NCBI GenBank assembly: GCA_035048815.1
Contig: JAUCBN010000054.1
Location: 8,339,001 to 8,403,000, forward strand
DNA length: 64,000 nt
Direction of reading: 5' to 3'
From: Abelmoschus esculentus
Lineage: Eukaryota > Streptophyta > Magnoliopsida > Malvales > Malvaceae
The notes beneath the pieces were generated by a model. That model had not been told where the DNA came from. It was given only the letters and a program-made list of their open reading frames with translations, and made no database searches. Numbering within the stretch: the stretch's first letter is position 1; the number at the start of each line of letters is the position of its first letter. This document shows, piece after piece, positions 1 to 11,876 of the stretch. Both the position numbers and the translations under genes were made by a program.

Positions 1-35
1 CATCCAGGGAAACCAGTCCAGGAAGAGGGACAAAG

Positions 36-859
36 ATGAGTTTGAGTTTTAGAGTCTTTCCTGGGCTAGACCAGCAGCTTCCGTTGTTCCGACTGCTAGT
101 GGAGCTGGTTCTACTAGTACCCGTACTTTGCCATAGTGTTCTTTCTACAAGAAGTGACATGATGGTGAGTGTAGAGGGAAGAGTGGAGCATGTTTTCGTT
201 TTGGTTCATTTGAGAATCGCCTTAGGGATTGTCCAGTTCCAACTCCCTGAGCTTATGCTCTAGGCCGATCTCAGGCTTCAGTATAAAACCTTGTTGGGGG
301 AAGATGTCAAGGTAGACCTTCTACTTCAAGTGTCAGTGGTAGAGGTAGATTTACTCAGTTCAGAGGATCAACTATATCAGGGACATCTCAGTCAGGATTA
401 GTTTATGCTACCAAGAGGCATGAGGGTCAGGATGAGCCAAACGTTATTGCTGGTACTTTTTCTATTCATTCTATTTCATTTTTCGCACTTCTGGATAATG
501 GTTCTACCCACTTATATGTTTTTATCTCAGTATCAGGTTATCTAAAAATTTTTGTAGAGGATACTAGTAGTGTAGTTTCTATGTATAATCCTGTAGGTAA
601 TCCTATTGAGGTTACCAATGTTTATAAAGATTTTCCTCTAAAGGTTTAAGGGGAGATCTTTCCGGTTAATATGATGGAGTTATCGTTTGGGGAGTTTGAT
701 CTGATACTCGGTATAGATTGGCTGTCAACTCACCGAGTTAATCTGGACTGTGAACGTAAAAGGGCAATTCTGAAGACCCTCGATGATCGTGTGGTAACCC
801 TTATCGATGAGCGTGGAGGTTTTTTGTCTAATATTGTTCCTAAAAGCCGAAAAAGATGA
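36..859 (+). pseudogene. gypsy gag tail and aspartic protease (broken)
   Basis: Near 190-240 one frame reads a degenerate zinc knuckle (CFRFG...RDCP) in which the second cysteine of the CX2C motif is lost. From about 470 a frame reads LLDNGSTHLYV, the active-site region of retroviral-type aspartic proteases, with the catalytic Asp kept. The protease core continues to LILGIDWLSTH at 690-730, a conserved block of plant gypsy proteases. A stop near 649 and frame changes between these blocks show decay. Confidence 0.8.
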
Positions 860-2408
860 TCAGGAAAGGTTCAGTGGAATATCTTGTTTACATCCTTGAC
901 CCAAGACAGTATGATTATGGGATTGATAAAATACATGTTGTGAGAGAATTTCTTGATGTGTTTCCGAAAGAGTTATCGGGTGTTCCATCTAAAAGAGAAG
1001 AGGTTAAGTTTGGCATTGAGTTGTATCCGGGAACCACTCTTGTATCTATGGCACCTTATTGGATGGCTTTGAAAGAGCTTAAAGAGTTAAAAGTTCAGTT
1101 ACAAGAACTTTTATATAGGGGTTTCATTCGACCAAATGTTTCCCTATGAGGGGCTCATGTTCTGGTTCTCAAGAATAAAGATGGGTCGCTTCATATGTGT
1201 ATTGACTACCGGAAGTTGAATAAGTTGACAGTCAAGAATAAATACCCTTTTCCTCGTATCGATGGCGTCTTTGATCAGTTCCGAGGAACTTATGTGTTTT
1301 CTAAGATAGAATTGAGATCCGGTTATTACCAAATCAATGTTAAAGATTCTGATGTATTCAAAATAGCTTTTCGGACATGCTATGGTTATTACGAGTTTCT
1401 GGTGATGCCATTTGGTCTTACTAATGCCCCTGCAGCTTTCATGGACATGATGAACAAGGTGTTTCAACCTTATATAGATCAGTTTTTTTGTGTTATTTAT
1501 TGATCATACCCTGATCCATTCTAAATCCAAGGCTGAGCATGAGCAACATCTTCGTATTGTGTTACATAATTTGAGAGAGAAACAACTCTATGCAAAATTT
1601 AGTAAATGCGAATCCTAATATTTGAGGTTGTGTTCTTGGGTCATGTTGTTTCAGCTAAAAGTATTCAATTTGATCCGAAGAAAATTAAAGTTATTATGGA
1701 ATGGAAACAACCTAAGAATGTTGCAAAGATTTGTAGTTTTATGGGTTTAGCCAGTTATTATCGAAGATTTGTTGAGGGCTTTTATTCTATCGTTGTACCA
1801 TTGACCAAACTTATGATAAAGGATATTATGTTTATCTGGTCTGAGGCTCAACAAGCTAGTTTTGGGAAACCATATATGATATACAATGATGCTTCGTATA
1901 CCAGATTGGGTTATGTTTTGATGTAGGAAGAAAGGTAATGGCTTATGTTTCTCGACATTTTAAACCGCATAAGTGTAACTATCATACCCACGATCTTGAT
2001 TTAGCTGCGCTGATCTTCGCTTTGAAAATCTGGAAACATTATCTCTATAGAGAGAAGTGTTATACTTTCATAGATCATAAAAGTTTAAAGTACCTTCTCA
2101 CTCAGAAGGAGCTTAATCTGAGGCAACGATGTTGGCTAAAGGTTCTTAAGGATTTTGATTTTAAGATTGAGTACCATCTGGGTAAAGCTAATATGGTTGT
2201 GGATGCTTTGATTCGTAATGCTATTTCAGATCTAAGAGCTCTGTTTGCTCGGATGAGTTTGTTTAAGGATGACAACTTGTTAGCAGAGCTTCGATTTGTT
2301 CCTAATATGTTATCTGATATTCGATCTGAGCAACCCAAAGATCATTTCTTGGGTCATCGTATTAAAGAGGTTAATGATGGTGCGTCTCAGAACTTCATTA
2401 TTGATTAG
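856..2408 (+). pseudogene. gypsy reverse transcriptase and RNase H (broken)
   Basis: Reverse transcriptase begins with FLDVFPKELSGVP at 950-985 and continues through CIDYRKLNKLTVKNKYPFPRI (1200-1260) and MPFGLTNAPAAFM (1410-1440). The frame fails at about 1485, exactly where the catalytic [YF]xDD motif should lie, so the polymerase active site is destroyed. The connection and RNase H domains follow: GLASYYRRFVEGF (1745-1785), YNDASYTRLGYVL (1880-1920), then HDLDLAALIFALKIWKHYL (1990-2045) and DHKSLKYLLTQKELNLRQR (2073-2127). Stops at 1149, 1501 and 1924 separate the pieces. Confidence 0.9.
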
Positions 2409-3720
2409 GATGGTGTTTTATGTTTTCGAGGTCGGTATTGTGTTCCAAGGAACTCTGAATTGAAATAGGTTATTCTACGGGAAGCACATGATAGTCCTTA
2501 TTCTATGCACCCTAGTAGGGATAAGATGTAAAAGAATCTTCGGGAGAAATATTGGTAGAAAGATCTAAAGAGGGATGTTATCAGTTTTGTGTCCAAGTGT
2601 TTGACTTGTCAGAAAGTCAAAGCATAACATCAGCATCTGTCTGGGCTTCTTCAATATATTGAGATTCGTCAGTGGAAGTGGGAGAGTGTGACTATGGATT
2701 TTGTTAGTGGTTTACCTTTGACTCCATCAAAGAAAGATTATATTTGGGTGACTTTTGATCGGTTGACTAAGTCCGTGCATTTTATTATAGTTCGAATTAC
2801 TTATCCATTAATTAAGTTAGCTAGGTTGTATATCTCTGAGATTATTCAGTTACATGGGGTACCTCTGTCTTTTATTTCTGATCAAGATCCGAGATTTACG
2901 TCAAAGTTCTAGGGATCTCTTTATTCTGCTCTAGGTACTCGGTTAAACTTCAGAACTTCATATCATCCGCAGACCGATGGTCAGTCTGAGCAGGTGATTC
3001 AGATCTTAGAGGATATGTTGAGAGGGTGTATATGGATAAGCAGATCTTGTACATGAGGCTGAGCAGACTATTAGGTTGAGCAGACTATTAGGTTGAGCAG
3101 ACTATTAGGCTGAGCAGACTATTAGGTTGAGCAGACTATTAGGTTGATTCAGATCTCTTTATTGAGACCAGATCTTGTACATGAGGCTGAGCAGACTATT
3201 AGGTTGATTCGGGATCGGCTCAAAGCCGTTTTTTTTGATAGAAAGCAATCATACGTTGACTTGAGGCGTAAGGATCTTGAGTTTGAGGTGGGTGATGATG
3301 TTTTCTTAAAATTATCTTCGTATAGGAAGGTTCTTCGTTTTGTCCGTAAGGGCAAGCTTAGTCCTCGTTACATTGGACCTTATAGGATTATTCGACGTGT
3401 TAGACCAGTAGCTTATCAGCTTGAGTTACCATCTGAGCTTAAGCGTATTCATGATTTCTTTCATGTTTCTGTACTGAGACGCTATCGAGCATATCCTTCT
3501 TATGTTCTGTCAGTTGAGGATTTTGAGATCCGACCATATTTATGTATGAGGAGGAACTAATTGAGATCATTGTTCAGGACTAGAAAGTTCTTCGGAGGAA
3601 AATAACTAAAATGGTTAAGGTTCTATGGTGTAATCGTAGATATGTTGAGTCTACATGAGAGCCCAAATCTGCTATTAAAGCCCAATATACTCGTCTTTTT
3701 GATCCAGGTAAACAAAATTT
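2409..3720 (+). pseudogene. gypsy integrase and chromodomain-like tail (broken)
   Basis: An HHCC-type zinc-binding region lies at about 2480-2625 (CLTCQKVKA at 2598-2624, interrupted by stops). The integrase core follows at 2688-3020 with MDFVSGLPLTPSKKDYIWV, LHGVPLSFISDQDPRFTSKF and TSYHPQTDGQSE. The catalytic Asp-Asp-Glu region is crossed by a stop at 2910. A 17-bp tandem duplication then disrupts the frame at 3058-3150. The C-terminal part resumes at 3144-3560 with GKLSPRYIGPYRI and HDFFHVSVLRRY. A chromodomain-like block (VLWCNRRYVEST) lies in another frame near 3620-3655. Confidence 0.88.
3058..3150 (+). repeat. 17-bp tandem repeat inside integrase remnant
   Basis: The unit GAGCAGACTATTAGGTT repeats five to six times with one T/C variant. 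A longer duplicated block (GATCTTGTACATGAGGCTGA) starts at about 3043 and again near 3172. The period is not a multiple of three, so the expansion must postdate loss of the reading frame. Confidence 0.9.
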
Positions 3721-3725
3721 CTTGT

Positions 3726-3739
3726 AAGAAGGGGAGAGT
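3726..3739 (+). other. polypurine tract of the gypsy element
   Basis: A purine-rich run (AAGAAGGGGAGAGT) lies immediately before the TGTAAC start of the 3' LTR. This is the usual primer site for plus-strand DNA synthesis. Confidence 0.85.
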
Positions 3740-5113
3740 TGTAACACCCCAATTTTAACCCTAATTTTAAAAACCCTATTTTCAAAAAATCAATAATTTG
3801 TAACCCTAAGAATTGAGGATTTCTAGATTAAACCTAATTGGGTTTTCAGTGATCAATTTATAAATTCTGAAAGTTTAAGGATTTTTTTAAAATTTTGAAA
3901 AGTTGAGACCCTTGTTGGGTAGTTTACCCTTTTAATTCTAGAACAATTTTCTTCCACCTCTTTTATGTTTCAGTTTTATTCGGACATCGAGTATCCTCCT
4001 CCTCCTCCTCTTGGACGACCTTTCGTTCCTCAGACTTCGGGACACAAACGTGAGTTATCTAGTTTATTTCCGTTTCGTTTATTTTATGTTTATTGGCATA
4101 GTAGTGTGTCTTACATAATTATTACTCGTAGGTTCTGCATCCGCTCAACCTAGTGCTAGGACTGAGCCCAGTAGACGTCACTCTCGACGTTAAGCTATAT
4201 GATTGAGGTGTATCTCTCCCGATACTTTATATTTACTTTTGTGTGCAGATTCTGTTGTCCTGTATATATATGCATATATAATTTTTTATTTATAAAAAAA
4301 ACTCAGATTCTAATATTTTATAAATTATCATGCATGCCTCCTATTAATTTTAAGGCATACATTCAGGCTCAGATATATGTTAAATGTTATTGCATTGGGT
4401 TGGATATTATGTTCGGGGGAGTTCAGTGATATCACTTATTGGTTAGTTTCACTTCTACTTAGTGGGTCCATCTTCGAGTCGAGATTCCACTTCTGCTTAA
4501 TGGTTTCACTTTCGGGTCGAGTTTCCACTTCAGATTGTGTGATGGAGTTAGAGTGGTTTAGGGGAACCTAATCTTCTGATGGTGATAGGTGTTGGGTTCA
4601 TAGCATTTAGGCATTGCATCATATATTTCTTGCATGTTCCGACTTCTATATTCTGTGACGTATGATATGTATTTGATATTCTGGATTTTGTGTTTATGCT
4701 TTATCTGCACACTAAAGACACACTAAACTCCCTAGATTACACCCCTATAGTTCTTGTTTCAGATAATCAGACCTAGGCTTGGTACTTGAAGGAATATTGA
4801 TTCTGAAACTTTTGTTGATCCGTATGTTTTAATGTTTCTGACTTAGTACATTTTATTTTAGATATTTACTCTTATACAGGACTTTGTACTTTGACTTTTA
4901 TTCGGTTTTCAGAACTGTTAATGTTTATTAAAAACAAGGGTTGAACCTTTAGGTATTTTAAATGTTAAGTTTTTAGTATTTCTATTATTATTGGTTTAAT
5001 AATTTATCAGAATTTTTTTATTTTGTTCGTTAAAACCTAAATTGTAAGATAAGTTTTCTTAGCGTGATCCCTAAGTTCTAATCTAAGAAACTAGGTTAAA
5101 TTTAGTGGTTACA
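3740..5113 (+). repeat. 3' LTR of the gypsy element
   Basis: The LTR starts TGTAACACCCC directly after the polypurine tract and ends GTTACA, so its ends form the perfect inverted repeat TGTAAC/GTTACA. Length is 1374 bp. The following GTAAC (5114-5118) would be the target duplication, but the left flank lies outside the window. The ORFs inside it resemble no known protein. Confidence 0.85.
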
Positions 5114-5239
5114 GTAACACTAAATTAGATTTTGATATATCAAAGAAGTAAAATGACTAATTTGAAATAAATTTTTAAGTCCTTACTTAAATTGAAAGTC
5201 AAACAATATTTTCTAAGTCAATTTTAAAATCAATCTTTT

Positions 5240-6411
5240 GATTTTTTTACAAGCATTTCGGTACGTCCCTTATCTGTTTTGATATGGCATACCTATTTTC
5301 GATTAATGTTCTTCAAGTTTTACCAAGCATTTCGATACGGTTTTGGACCGTTTCGATACGTTTTGAAATTGTGAAAATTTGTTTCGAAACTTTGTAAAAT
5401 GGTATCGAAACATGTGTTTCGATATAGCCAAAGGTTGTTTTGATACCATTATGTTTTTTAATATTAATGAAATATTAAAGGCATTTCGAAATGCTACATG
5501 TCCGTTTTATACCCGAGTTATTTTGCAATGGCTCTTTGAACATTAAATAATTTGACCGTTGTTTGAAAATTATTTTTTAAATGTAAGTTAACCCATTTCG
5601 ATACGTCCCTAGAGGCATTTCGATACCTATTTTGGCAGAACCAAATCGTTTCGGTACAGCTCTGTAGTTGTTTCTATACACTCCTATTTTAAAGTCAAGT
5701 CGTTTTGATACGCTGACCTCGCGTTTTGATACCCCTTATTAAATTCACATAAGATCTCTTTCTATTTTAGTAGTGTTTCAATACAGGTACCCCAAGTATC
5801 GATACCGGTAGTTGTAGAAGTACATTTATGGTGGGAAGATGAACTCCTAACGTCAATATTTATATTCCCATCCACTTCAACAGATAGAAATCAATGAGAG
5901 GATATAAAAACAATCACTCAAAACAGCAATAACAACTATTGATCTTCAAGCAAACATCCAAGCATCCAAATCTAACTCTAGGCACCTCATTTTCAAATTC
6001 TTACACTCAACTCTTTATACTTCATTTCTATTTTTTTATTGAGTTTGGGGAGTGTTAAACTTTTAATTTGGGAAAATTTGTTTGTGAGACAAACTTTTCT
6101 ATTGCCACTTTCAATTCTTGTAAACCTTGTGAGATTGAATATATCTTTGAGTAGAAAGATTGATTCTTTTGTAACGGTTATCTCTTGAACCATGAAAGAG
6201 GTTGAATTCTTAGTGAATTGGTTAGAAAATCCTTAGTGAAAAGGTTGAATTCTTAGTGAATTGGTTAGAAAATCCTTAGTGAAAATGTTGAATTCTTAGT
6301 GAATTAGTTAGAAAATCCTTAATTTTTCCAATTTAACAAACCCTCCACAAAATTTTTAATTGTCAATTTACCCCCGTCTTAGCCATTTCGAATTGCTGGA
6401 TCAACTCAACA
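5240..6411 (+). repeat. LTR of a copia-type family (here LTR-B), inserted in a copia 5' LTR
   Basis: It is related to 25640-25980 (same strand) and 53462-54103 (opposite strand). Shared blocks include GGTGGGAAGATGAACTCC/its complement, CAAGCAAACATCCAAGCATC, TTAGAAAATCCTTAGTG and AATTCACCCCC-like sequence. The right end is CAACTCAACA at 6411. The left boundary could not be fixed. The segment 5265-5806 is rich in TTTCGATACG and ends with a full GTATCGATACC (5796-5806). Confidence 0.65.
6200..6322 (+). repeat. 43-bp tandem repeat, three copies, inside LTR-B
   Basis: Units at 6200-6242, 6243-6285 and 6286-6322 read GGTTGAATTCTTAGTGAATT... and end TTAGTGAAAA. The third unit is slightly diverged and incomplete. 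The related LTR at 25790-25830 has only one unit, so this is a local expansion. Confidence 0.92.
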
Positions 6412-6482
6412 AGTATTTCTTATTTCACTTGATTTTCTCAATTTTCTATTTTTATGTATCTTGGATTGTGGTGTTTTCAACA
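6412..6482 (+). repeat. 3' remnant of the 5' LTR of copia element A
   Basis: CACTTGATTTTCTCAATTTT...GGATTGTGGTGTTTTCAACA matches the end of the element's 3' LTR (13160-13216, CACTTGATTTTTTCGGTTTT...). It ends in CA two bases before the primer-binding site. The left part of this LTR is missing or displaced by the LTR-B insertion. Confidence 0.75.
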
Positions 6483-6699
6483 ATTGGTATCATAGTTTGA
6501 TTAAATGTTATTTTGGTTGCTCAATTAATACAAAATAGTATGGTATAGTAGTAGTGCAAGTCTAGGAAAGTTCTGACTAGGAAGGACTTGATATTTAAGT
6601 GATCTGAGTGATTCATCTCTCACTCTTGGGATCTTACATGTTGTACGTTACATATATTTATTTTCACTAGTGCATTTATTTTGGTGAAAATTATTTTTT

Positions 6700-7335
6700 G
6701 GCACAATGACAAACCTACTAGTTATTGTTGGAATAAGAAAACTTAACAAAGACAATGATAATACATGATCAACTTGCGTGATATCATATATGGAAGGATA
6801 AGACTTATGGAAGATTATCAATTTTAGTGAAAAGGAGAAACCAAAAGTAGAGGATGCAAATGACGTGGTAAGAAAATGGAAGATAAAAGCAGGTGAGGCT
6901 ATGTACGCCTTGAAGAAAATAGTGGAAGAAGGATATGTTATAGTATATTCGAGATGTCAAAACCCTAAATGAAGCTTGGGGAACATTCGTCAAGTTATTT
7001 TCTAAGAAGAATGATACGAAGCTCCAACTTCTAGAGAGCGAGTTGTTGTCTATGAAATAAGGTAATATGAAAATTAAATAATACTTTCACAAAGTAAATT
7101 TCTTATGTCGGGAGATTTTTGAGTTGGATCCATTAGCTCTTATTAGTGATACCAGGATGAAACAAATCATTGTCTATGGTCTAAAGCTAGATTTTAGGAG
7201 TTTTGTTGTTATTGTAAAATGATGGAAAATTCAACCACCACTTGTAGAATTTGAAAATTTGTTAGTTAGTCAAGAAGCATTAGCTAAACAGATGAGAGGT
7301 GTCTCATTAAAAAATTAAGAAGATGCACTCTATGT
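6700..7335 (+). pseudogene. copia A gag (broken)
   Basis: The reading NDNTWSTCVISYMEG-DLW (about 6745-6810, with stops) matches the N-terminal block of copia Gag proteins (UBN2/Retrotran_gag families). Further blocks follow at 6960-7080 (TLNEAWGTF-like) and 7130-7310. At least four in-frame stops are present. The lysine-rich ORF at 7323-7661 occupies the gag-protease linker; no intact zinc knuckle was found in it. Confidence 0.65.
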
Positions 7336-7639
7336 CAGTAAAGGCAAGTGAAACTTCAAGCAAAGTGACAATGATGAATTCAATAGAAACCAAGGAGAAG
7401 AAATCTCTCGTGAAAGAAGAGGTTCCAAAAATTAAGGCAATAACAAAAGGTTTGAAGGAAAGTGTTGTAATTGTGGAAAGAAGGAAAATATGGACAAATC
7501 TTGTTGGTCGAAGAAAAAAATCTGTGGAAAGTAATGTTGTTACTTCCAATAATGAAGAAAAATGGGACACAAAAGTAATCCTTGCAGTAGAAGAGGAAGA
7601 GTTAGCTTTGACGATGACTATGTTAGACAAAATTAATTA

Positions 7640-8740
7640 TGAAGAATTACTGGATAGTTGACTCTGGTTATTCAAATCATATGAAAGACGATAAAGAGAA
7701 ATTGCATGACTTATCATAATACAAAATAAGTCGTATGGTGGTCACAAAAAATAACTTTAAGTTATTATTAGCTCATGTTGGTAACACGATGATCTCTTCT
7801 CAAAATAATGATACTAAAATTGCACTTAAGAATGTCTATCATGTGTCAAGGATGAAGAAAAATCTTCTTTCAGTAGCACAATTAACATCTTTGGGCCATA
7901 TTATTCTATTTGTTCCACAAGATGTGAAGGTATACCATAATTTTGATATCAAAGAGGATTCGATAATAAAACAACGAAGATTAGAGTCGATCTATGTGAT
8001 GTATGTAGAAACTACATATGTTGACAAAACAAATGAGACAACAAACTTGTGGAACATGCAGTTAAGTCATGTTAGTTACTCCAAGCTAGACGTAATGATG
8101 AAGAATTCAATGTTGAATGGATTTCCAAAACTAGAGGTTAGAACAGACACTATATGTACGGGTTTTTTAATATGGAAAAGCATATCAACTACCAGATGAG
8201 GAGTCAAAGTATAAAGCAAATGAGCCATTAGAGTTAATCCAATCTATTGTGTTTGGATCTTTTAAACAAACCTCTATTTATGGGATGAAGTACATGGTGA
8301 CTTTCATTAATGATTTTTTTCATATATGTGTGGATCTATTTTATGAAAAAAAATCTGAGACTCTTTCAAATTTCAAAGAATTTAAAGGGATTATGGAAGC
8401 AGAAGTTGACAAAAGGATTTGTTGGCTACTTACATATAATGGGGGAAAGTACACTCTAGATGAATTTGCAAAATTTCTCCAAGAGTATCGAATACTTCAT
8501 CAATTCACTTGTGTTAACACTTCGCAACATAATGGTATCGTTGAAAGGAAGAATAAACATTTAGCTGAAATATGACAAAGTATGCGTCATGCAAGAAACG
8601 TTTTAGGTCATTTTTGGGCGGAAACAATGAAAACTACAACTTACGTGATCAACAAACTTATTCAAAAAAGTTATATTTTCTTTCACCTTTTGAAAAAAAA
8701 TATGGAAAATGAAACCAATAGTTAGCTATTTTCGAGTTTT
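7640..8740 (+). pseudogene. copia A protease, pre-integrase and integrase (broken)
   Basis: WIVDSGYSNHM at 7654-7686 is the protease active site (DSG). It is followed by KNVYHVSRMKKNLLSVAQL (7825-7885). The pre-integrase motif LWNMQLSHVSYSKL is at 8050-8090. The integrase core runs 8200-8575 with WLLTYNGGKYTLDEF and NTSQHNGIVERKN, the usual plant copia integrase blocks. Stops at about 7661, 7716, 8199 and 8573 break the frame. Confidence 0.85.
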
Positions 8741-9560
8741 TGAAAGTGTTTGTTACGTATTTTTGCCTAATCATTTACGTAGTAAAATGGATAAGAAAGT
8801 TGTTAAATTTATTTTTGTATGGTACGAAAACCAAAGAAAAGGGTGGAAATATTATAATCCTACACCTGAAAAGTGTTGTGTCTCATAATGTGGTGTTTGA
8901 TGAAACATCTTCATGGTGGTCCTTTGATAAAGAGTTATTTCCAGAATCAGATACTCTCAAGAGAAAATTGCAATCTTCTAAAGTTCAGTTAAGTTTAGAT
9001 GAAACTGAAGTTGTTGATGATGTTGAACAAGAATGTGCTACTCAGAATCCATAGAAATCTGGTATTCACTAGCAACTAGTCGAAGATGGTGAACCGAATG
9101 AAATAGAAGAATCAACACCACTTAGAAGATCAACAAGGATCAAAAAGCCAAATCCCAATTATGCTAATGTTGCTGTAGTAGAAAAAACGATGTAAAAGAA
9201 CCAAAAACCTTTGAAGAAGTTTCTCAAAAAGAAGAATGGATTGTAAACAATGAGAAATGAGATTGTTGCACTTGATTAGAATCAAATTTGGGAACTTGTA
9301 CCAAAGCCAAAAGCTACAAAGCATATTTATTGTAAATGGATCTACAAGATAAAACATCGCACAAATGGATCGATTGAGAGGTACAAGGCTCAATTGGTAG
9401 CTCGAGAATTCTATCAAAAATATGGACTAGATTATGATGAAAGATTTAGTTTAGTGGCAAAGCTTACAATTGTTCGAGTTTATTAACACTAATAGCTAAC
9501 AAGAATTGTAACTTGTGACAAATGGATGTTAATAATTCATTTTTGCATAGGGAGCTAGAT
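8740..9560 (+). pseudogene. copia A integrase-RT linker and N-terminal reverse transcriptase
   Basis: VFDETSSWW (8892-8920) marks the integrase-RT linker, and LRRSTRIKKPNPNY (9121-9162) is the basic block preceding copia reverse transcriptase. The reverse transcriptase starts with IWELVPKPKATKHIYCKWIYKIKH (9284-9357) and reaches MDVNNSFLHRELDRD (9520-9565). There it is cut by the solo LTR, and it resumes at 11882. Confidence 0.85.
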
Positions 9561-9565
9561 CGAGA
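9561..9565 (+). repeat. target-site duplication (left), CGAGA
   Basis: CGAGA lies immediately before the TGTAAC start of the solo LTR and is repeated immediately after its end at 11877-11881. Confidence 0.95.
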
Positions 9566-11876
9566 TGTAACGACCCAAATTTTAGATCCGAGTGTAGGGT
9601 AAACCCAAAGCATTGGGCTTCAATGTTTGGGCCTCGGGTTTGTATGTAGGGTTGGTTGTTGGGCCTTGGGCCTTTGAAACTTATGTTTCTAGTGGGCTAA
9701 GGCTTGTTTTTTGAGTGAATATGGGTACTTTTAACCTTTGAGAAAACAGAGGGAGGGGAGATTTTATGTCTCCTGTAGGAAAAAGAGGAAGGTGAATTCA
9801 CCTTGTCCCCTCTTGTTCTTCATCCATTCTCCCACCCAAATTACAAGTTCAAAGATGTATCTTTCAGAGTTTGGTTAAGAATATTATTTAGAGTCTTGAT
9901 AAGAAGTTTTAGTGTTGTGTGGAATCTAAAAAACAAGGTAAAAAAGTTTTGGTTTGGTGGAGGAAGACTTTGAGGGAGGTTAGAGAAGCAAAACGGGAAA
10001 AAGGGGGTGTTGTTGAATCCTTTTTTATTTTGTTCAAGTTTCTAGCTTTAGAATCACCCATGAAAAGATCTAATGGTTGTTTTATCTCTCCTTTTTAGAG
10101 AAAGAAGTGGGAGGAACTTCAAACGCTCTTGGGAAGGGCAAGGTGCAAGTTGAGTATGAAGGATATTTGGGGCTGCTATAGTTTGATGTTGGTACCTTTG
10201 TAACTCACAATGCATCATTCATCTTATGAAATTAGGCTGCATTGCTTAAGATTTTCATGTTTGATTGGTTTGGTAGCTTAGGAAGCCTTTAATGGTGATT
10301 TCTTGGTTGTTTGATGAACTAATGTAATTTGGATATAAACACACTGATTAATACTTCAAAAATGTGTAGGTATGGCTTGAGAATCATGGGAAATGGTTTG
10401 GCTTGTGTTCTTAACAAATTGCAGGTTCATACCTGTATTTTCCTGCAGGCATACCTATACGGGTTGGGAGCGTATCGTTACCATAGAGGGAAAATAAGGT
10501 CTTAGTTAACAGACGTATCGGTACAAAAATCTTGTGTATCGGTACCCCTTGCTTAATTCAAATTGTAGAAAAAAATTAGGTATTGGTACGCAAGGGCGTA
10601 TCGATACCACTATTGTATTATTTTAGAATAGGCATGCGTATATACTGGTACAAATTAGTATCGATACGGGTTTGGGCTGTATCGGTACGGGTAGGAAGCT
10701 TGGGACTCTTATAAGTCAATAATGTATCTGTACGCCTTAGGGGTACATCGATACTAGTGGGCGTATCGATATCCCATATAGGCATATCGATACTCGTTTT
10801 GCAATATATCCAAAAATTAATGTTTAAGTTCGGGGCTCTATAATTTATGATAATGGGTTCTAAGGGTCTCTTATGGTACAAAAAAAATATTAAAACTAAG
10901 AAACTGATAAATTAAACCTCGTATGTGAATAATTGGATTAAAGAGTTGGTAAGCTTTGTTGGATTTAATTGAATGGTAGAAATCATAAGAATCCTTGTTG
11001 GTTTTGATGTTTTGTGATAACTAAAACCTTGTTGAGTGCTGATAAGTTGATTAGCTTAGGGAAAACCCTTGTATGATGGGAATTCGAATACCCAAGATTA
11101 GTGTTGCAACGTAATGAAATTCACCCGATGTAACATTCCGGGTGATGTATTGAAGACTATTTCAATTGGAGGATCCCGATGATGTGTGGAAACGGGTCTC
11201 ATTCGAAGATGCTAAATATAATATTTCGAGCATGGGATTTGGAGGATCTCGATGTTGTGTGGACGCAGGCCTCAATCCCTGAGTGTAGGATCCCAATGTT
11301 GTGTGGACGTGGGCATCACTACGTTGTGACTTGTGTTGATATGTATATGCTGTGTGTGATAGTATACATTCATGATGTCATGTGTTTAGGCAATTATGGT
11401 AGCGTCATCATATCATGCATGATATTACTGATATTGCATTGTTTTATTCATGATATGTGGGATGTTGGTCGAGTGACAGTGTACCCACTGAGCTTCTATA
11501 GCTTAGTGTTTCGAAATGTGTTTTCTTGCGGATGTTAGGTGAAGTCAAGGATCAGAAGAGCATCATTGAGGTTGACTTTCAGCATCAACTTAGTGTTAGA
11601 GTACAAGTTAATTGATATATGGGCTAGTACTTGTCAAACCCTATATTATAATTTGTAACTCTTATTTAATTTGGATTTCAGTCGAATGTTTTAACAGTTT
11701 GTATAATAGAGCTCTTGTTATTGTTTTTGAATCATTTAGGCTTTTTTTGTTTTAAATGTTGAATTATGTTTTGGACCATTGGTTTGAATGAGTTAAAAAG
11801 GCCTTTAAATCAAAATTTCAAAAATATAGATTTTGGGTCGGAGGCCCAATGTGACATCCGGGTCGAGAGTGTTACA
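9566..11876 (+). mobile_element. solo LTR (2311 bp) of a gypsy-type family (here LTR-C) nested in copia A
   Basis: It begins TGTAACGACCC and ends GTTACA, with the 5-bp duplication CGAGA on both sides. No internal retroelement domains are present, so it is a solo LTR left by LTR-LTR recombination. The interrupted copia frame resumes right after it. Related LTR sequence lies at 54104 (plus, start TGTAATGACCCG) and 61108-62493 (minus). The segment 10440-10800 is rich in GTATCGATACC-like motifs, including a full match at 10598-10608. ORFs inside it are not gene-like. Confidence 0.95.

Larger units (their letters stand above)
1..3739 (+). mobile_element. Ty3/gypsy chromovirus (Tekay/Del-like), internal region, decayed, 5' part outside window
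   Basis: Domains run in gypsy order on the plus strand: gag zinc-knuckle remnant, aspartic protease, reverse transcriptase, RNase H, integrase, then a chromodomain-like tail, followed by a polypurine tract and an LTR. Integrase lying after RNase H marks Ty3/gypsy rather than Ty1/copia, and the C-terminal chromodomain remnant places it with the chromoviruses. In-frame stops and frameshifts occur in every domain, so the copy cannot make a polyprotein. The 5' LTR and most of gag lie outside the window. Confidence 0.93.

Noticed and set aside
1..3739. Endogenous pararetrovirus (caulimovirus-like) instead of a gypsy element
   Set aside because: An integrase and chromodomain-like tail follow RNase H, and a polypurine tract and LTR follow those; caulimoviruses lack integrase and LTRs.
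11179..11538. 119-residue ORF in the solo LTR
   Set aside because: It overlaps repeated GATCCCGATG...TGTGTGGA words of the LTR and has no protein-like features.
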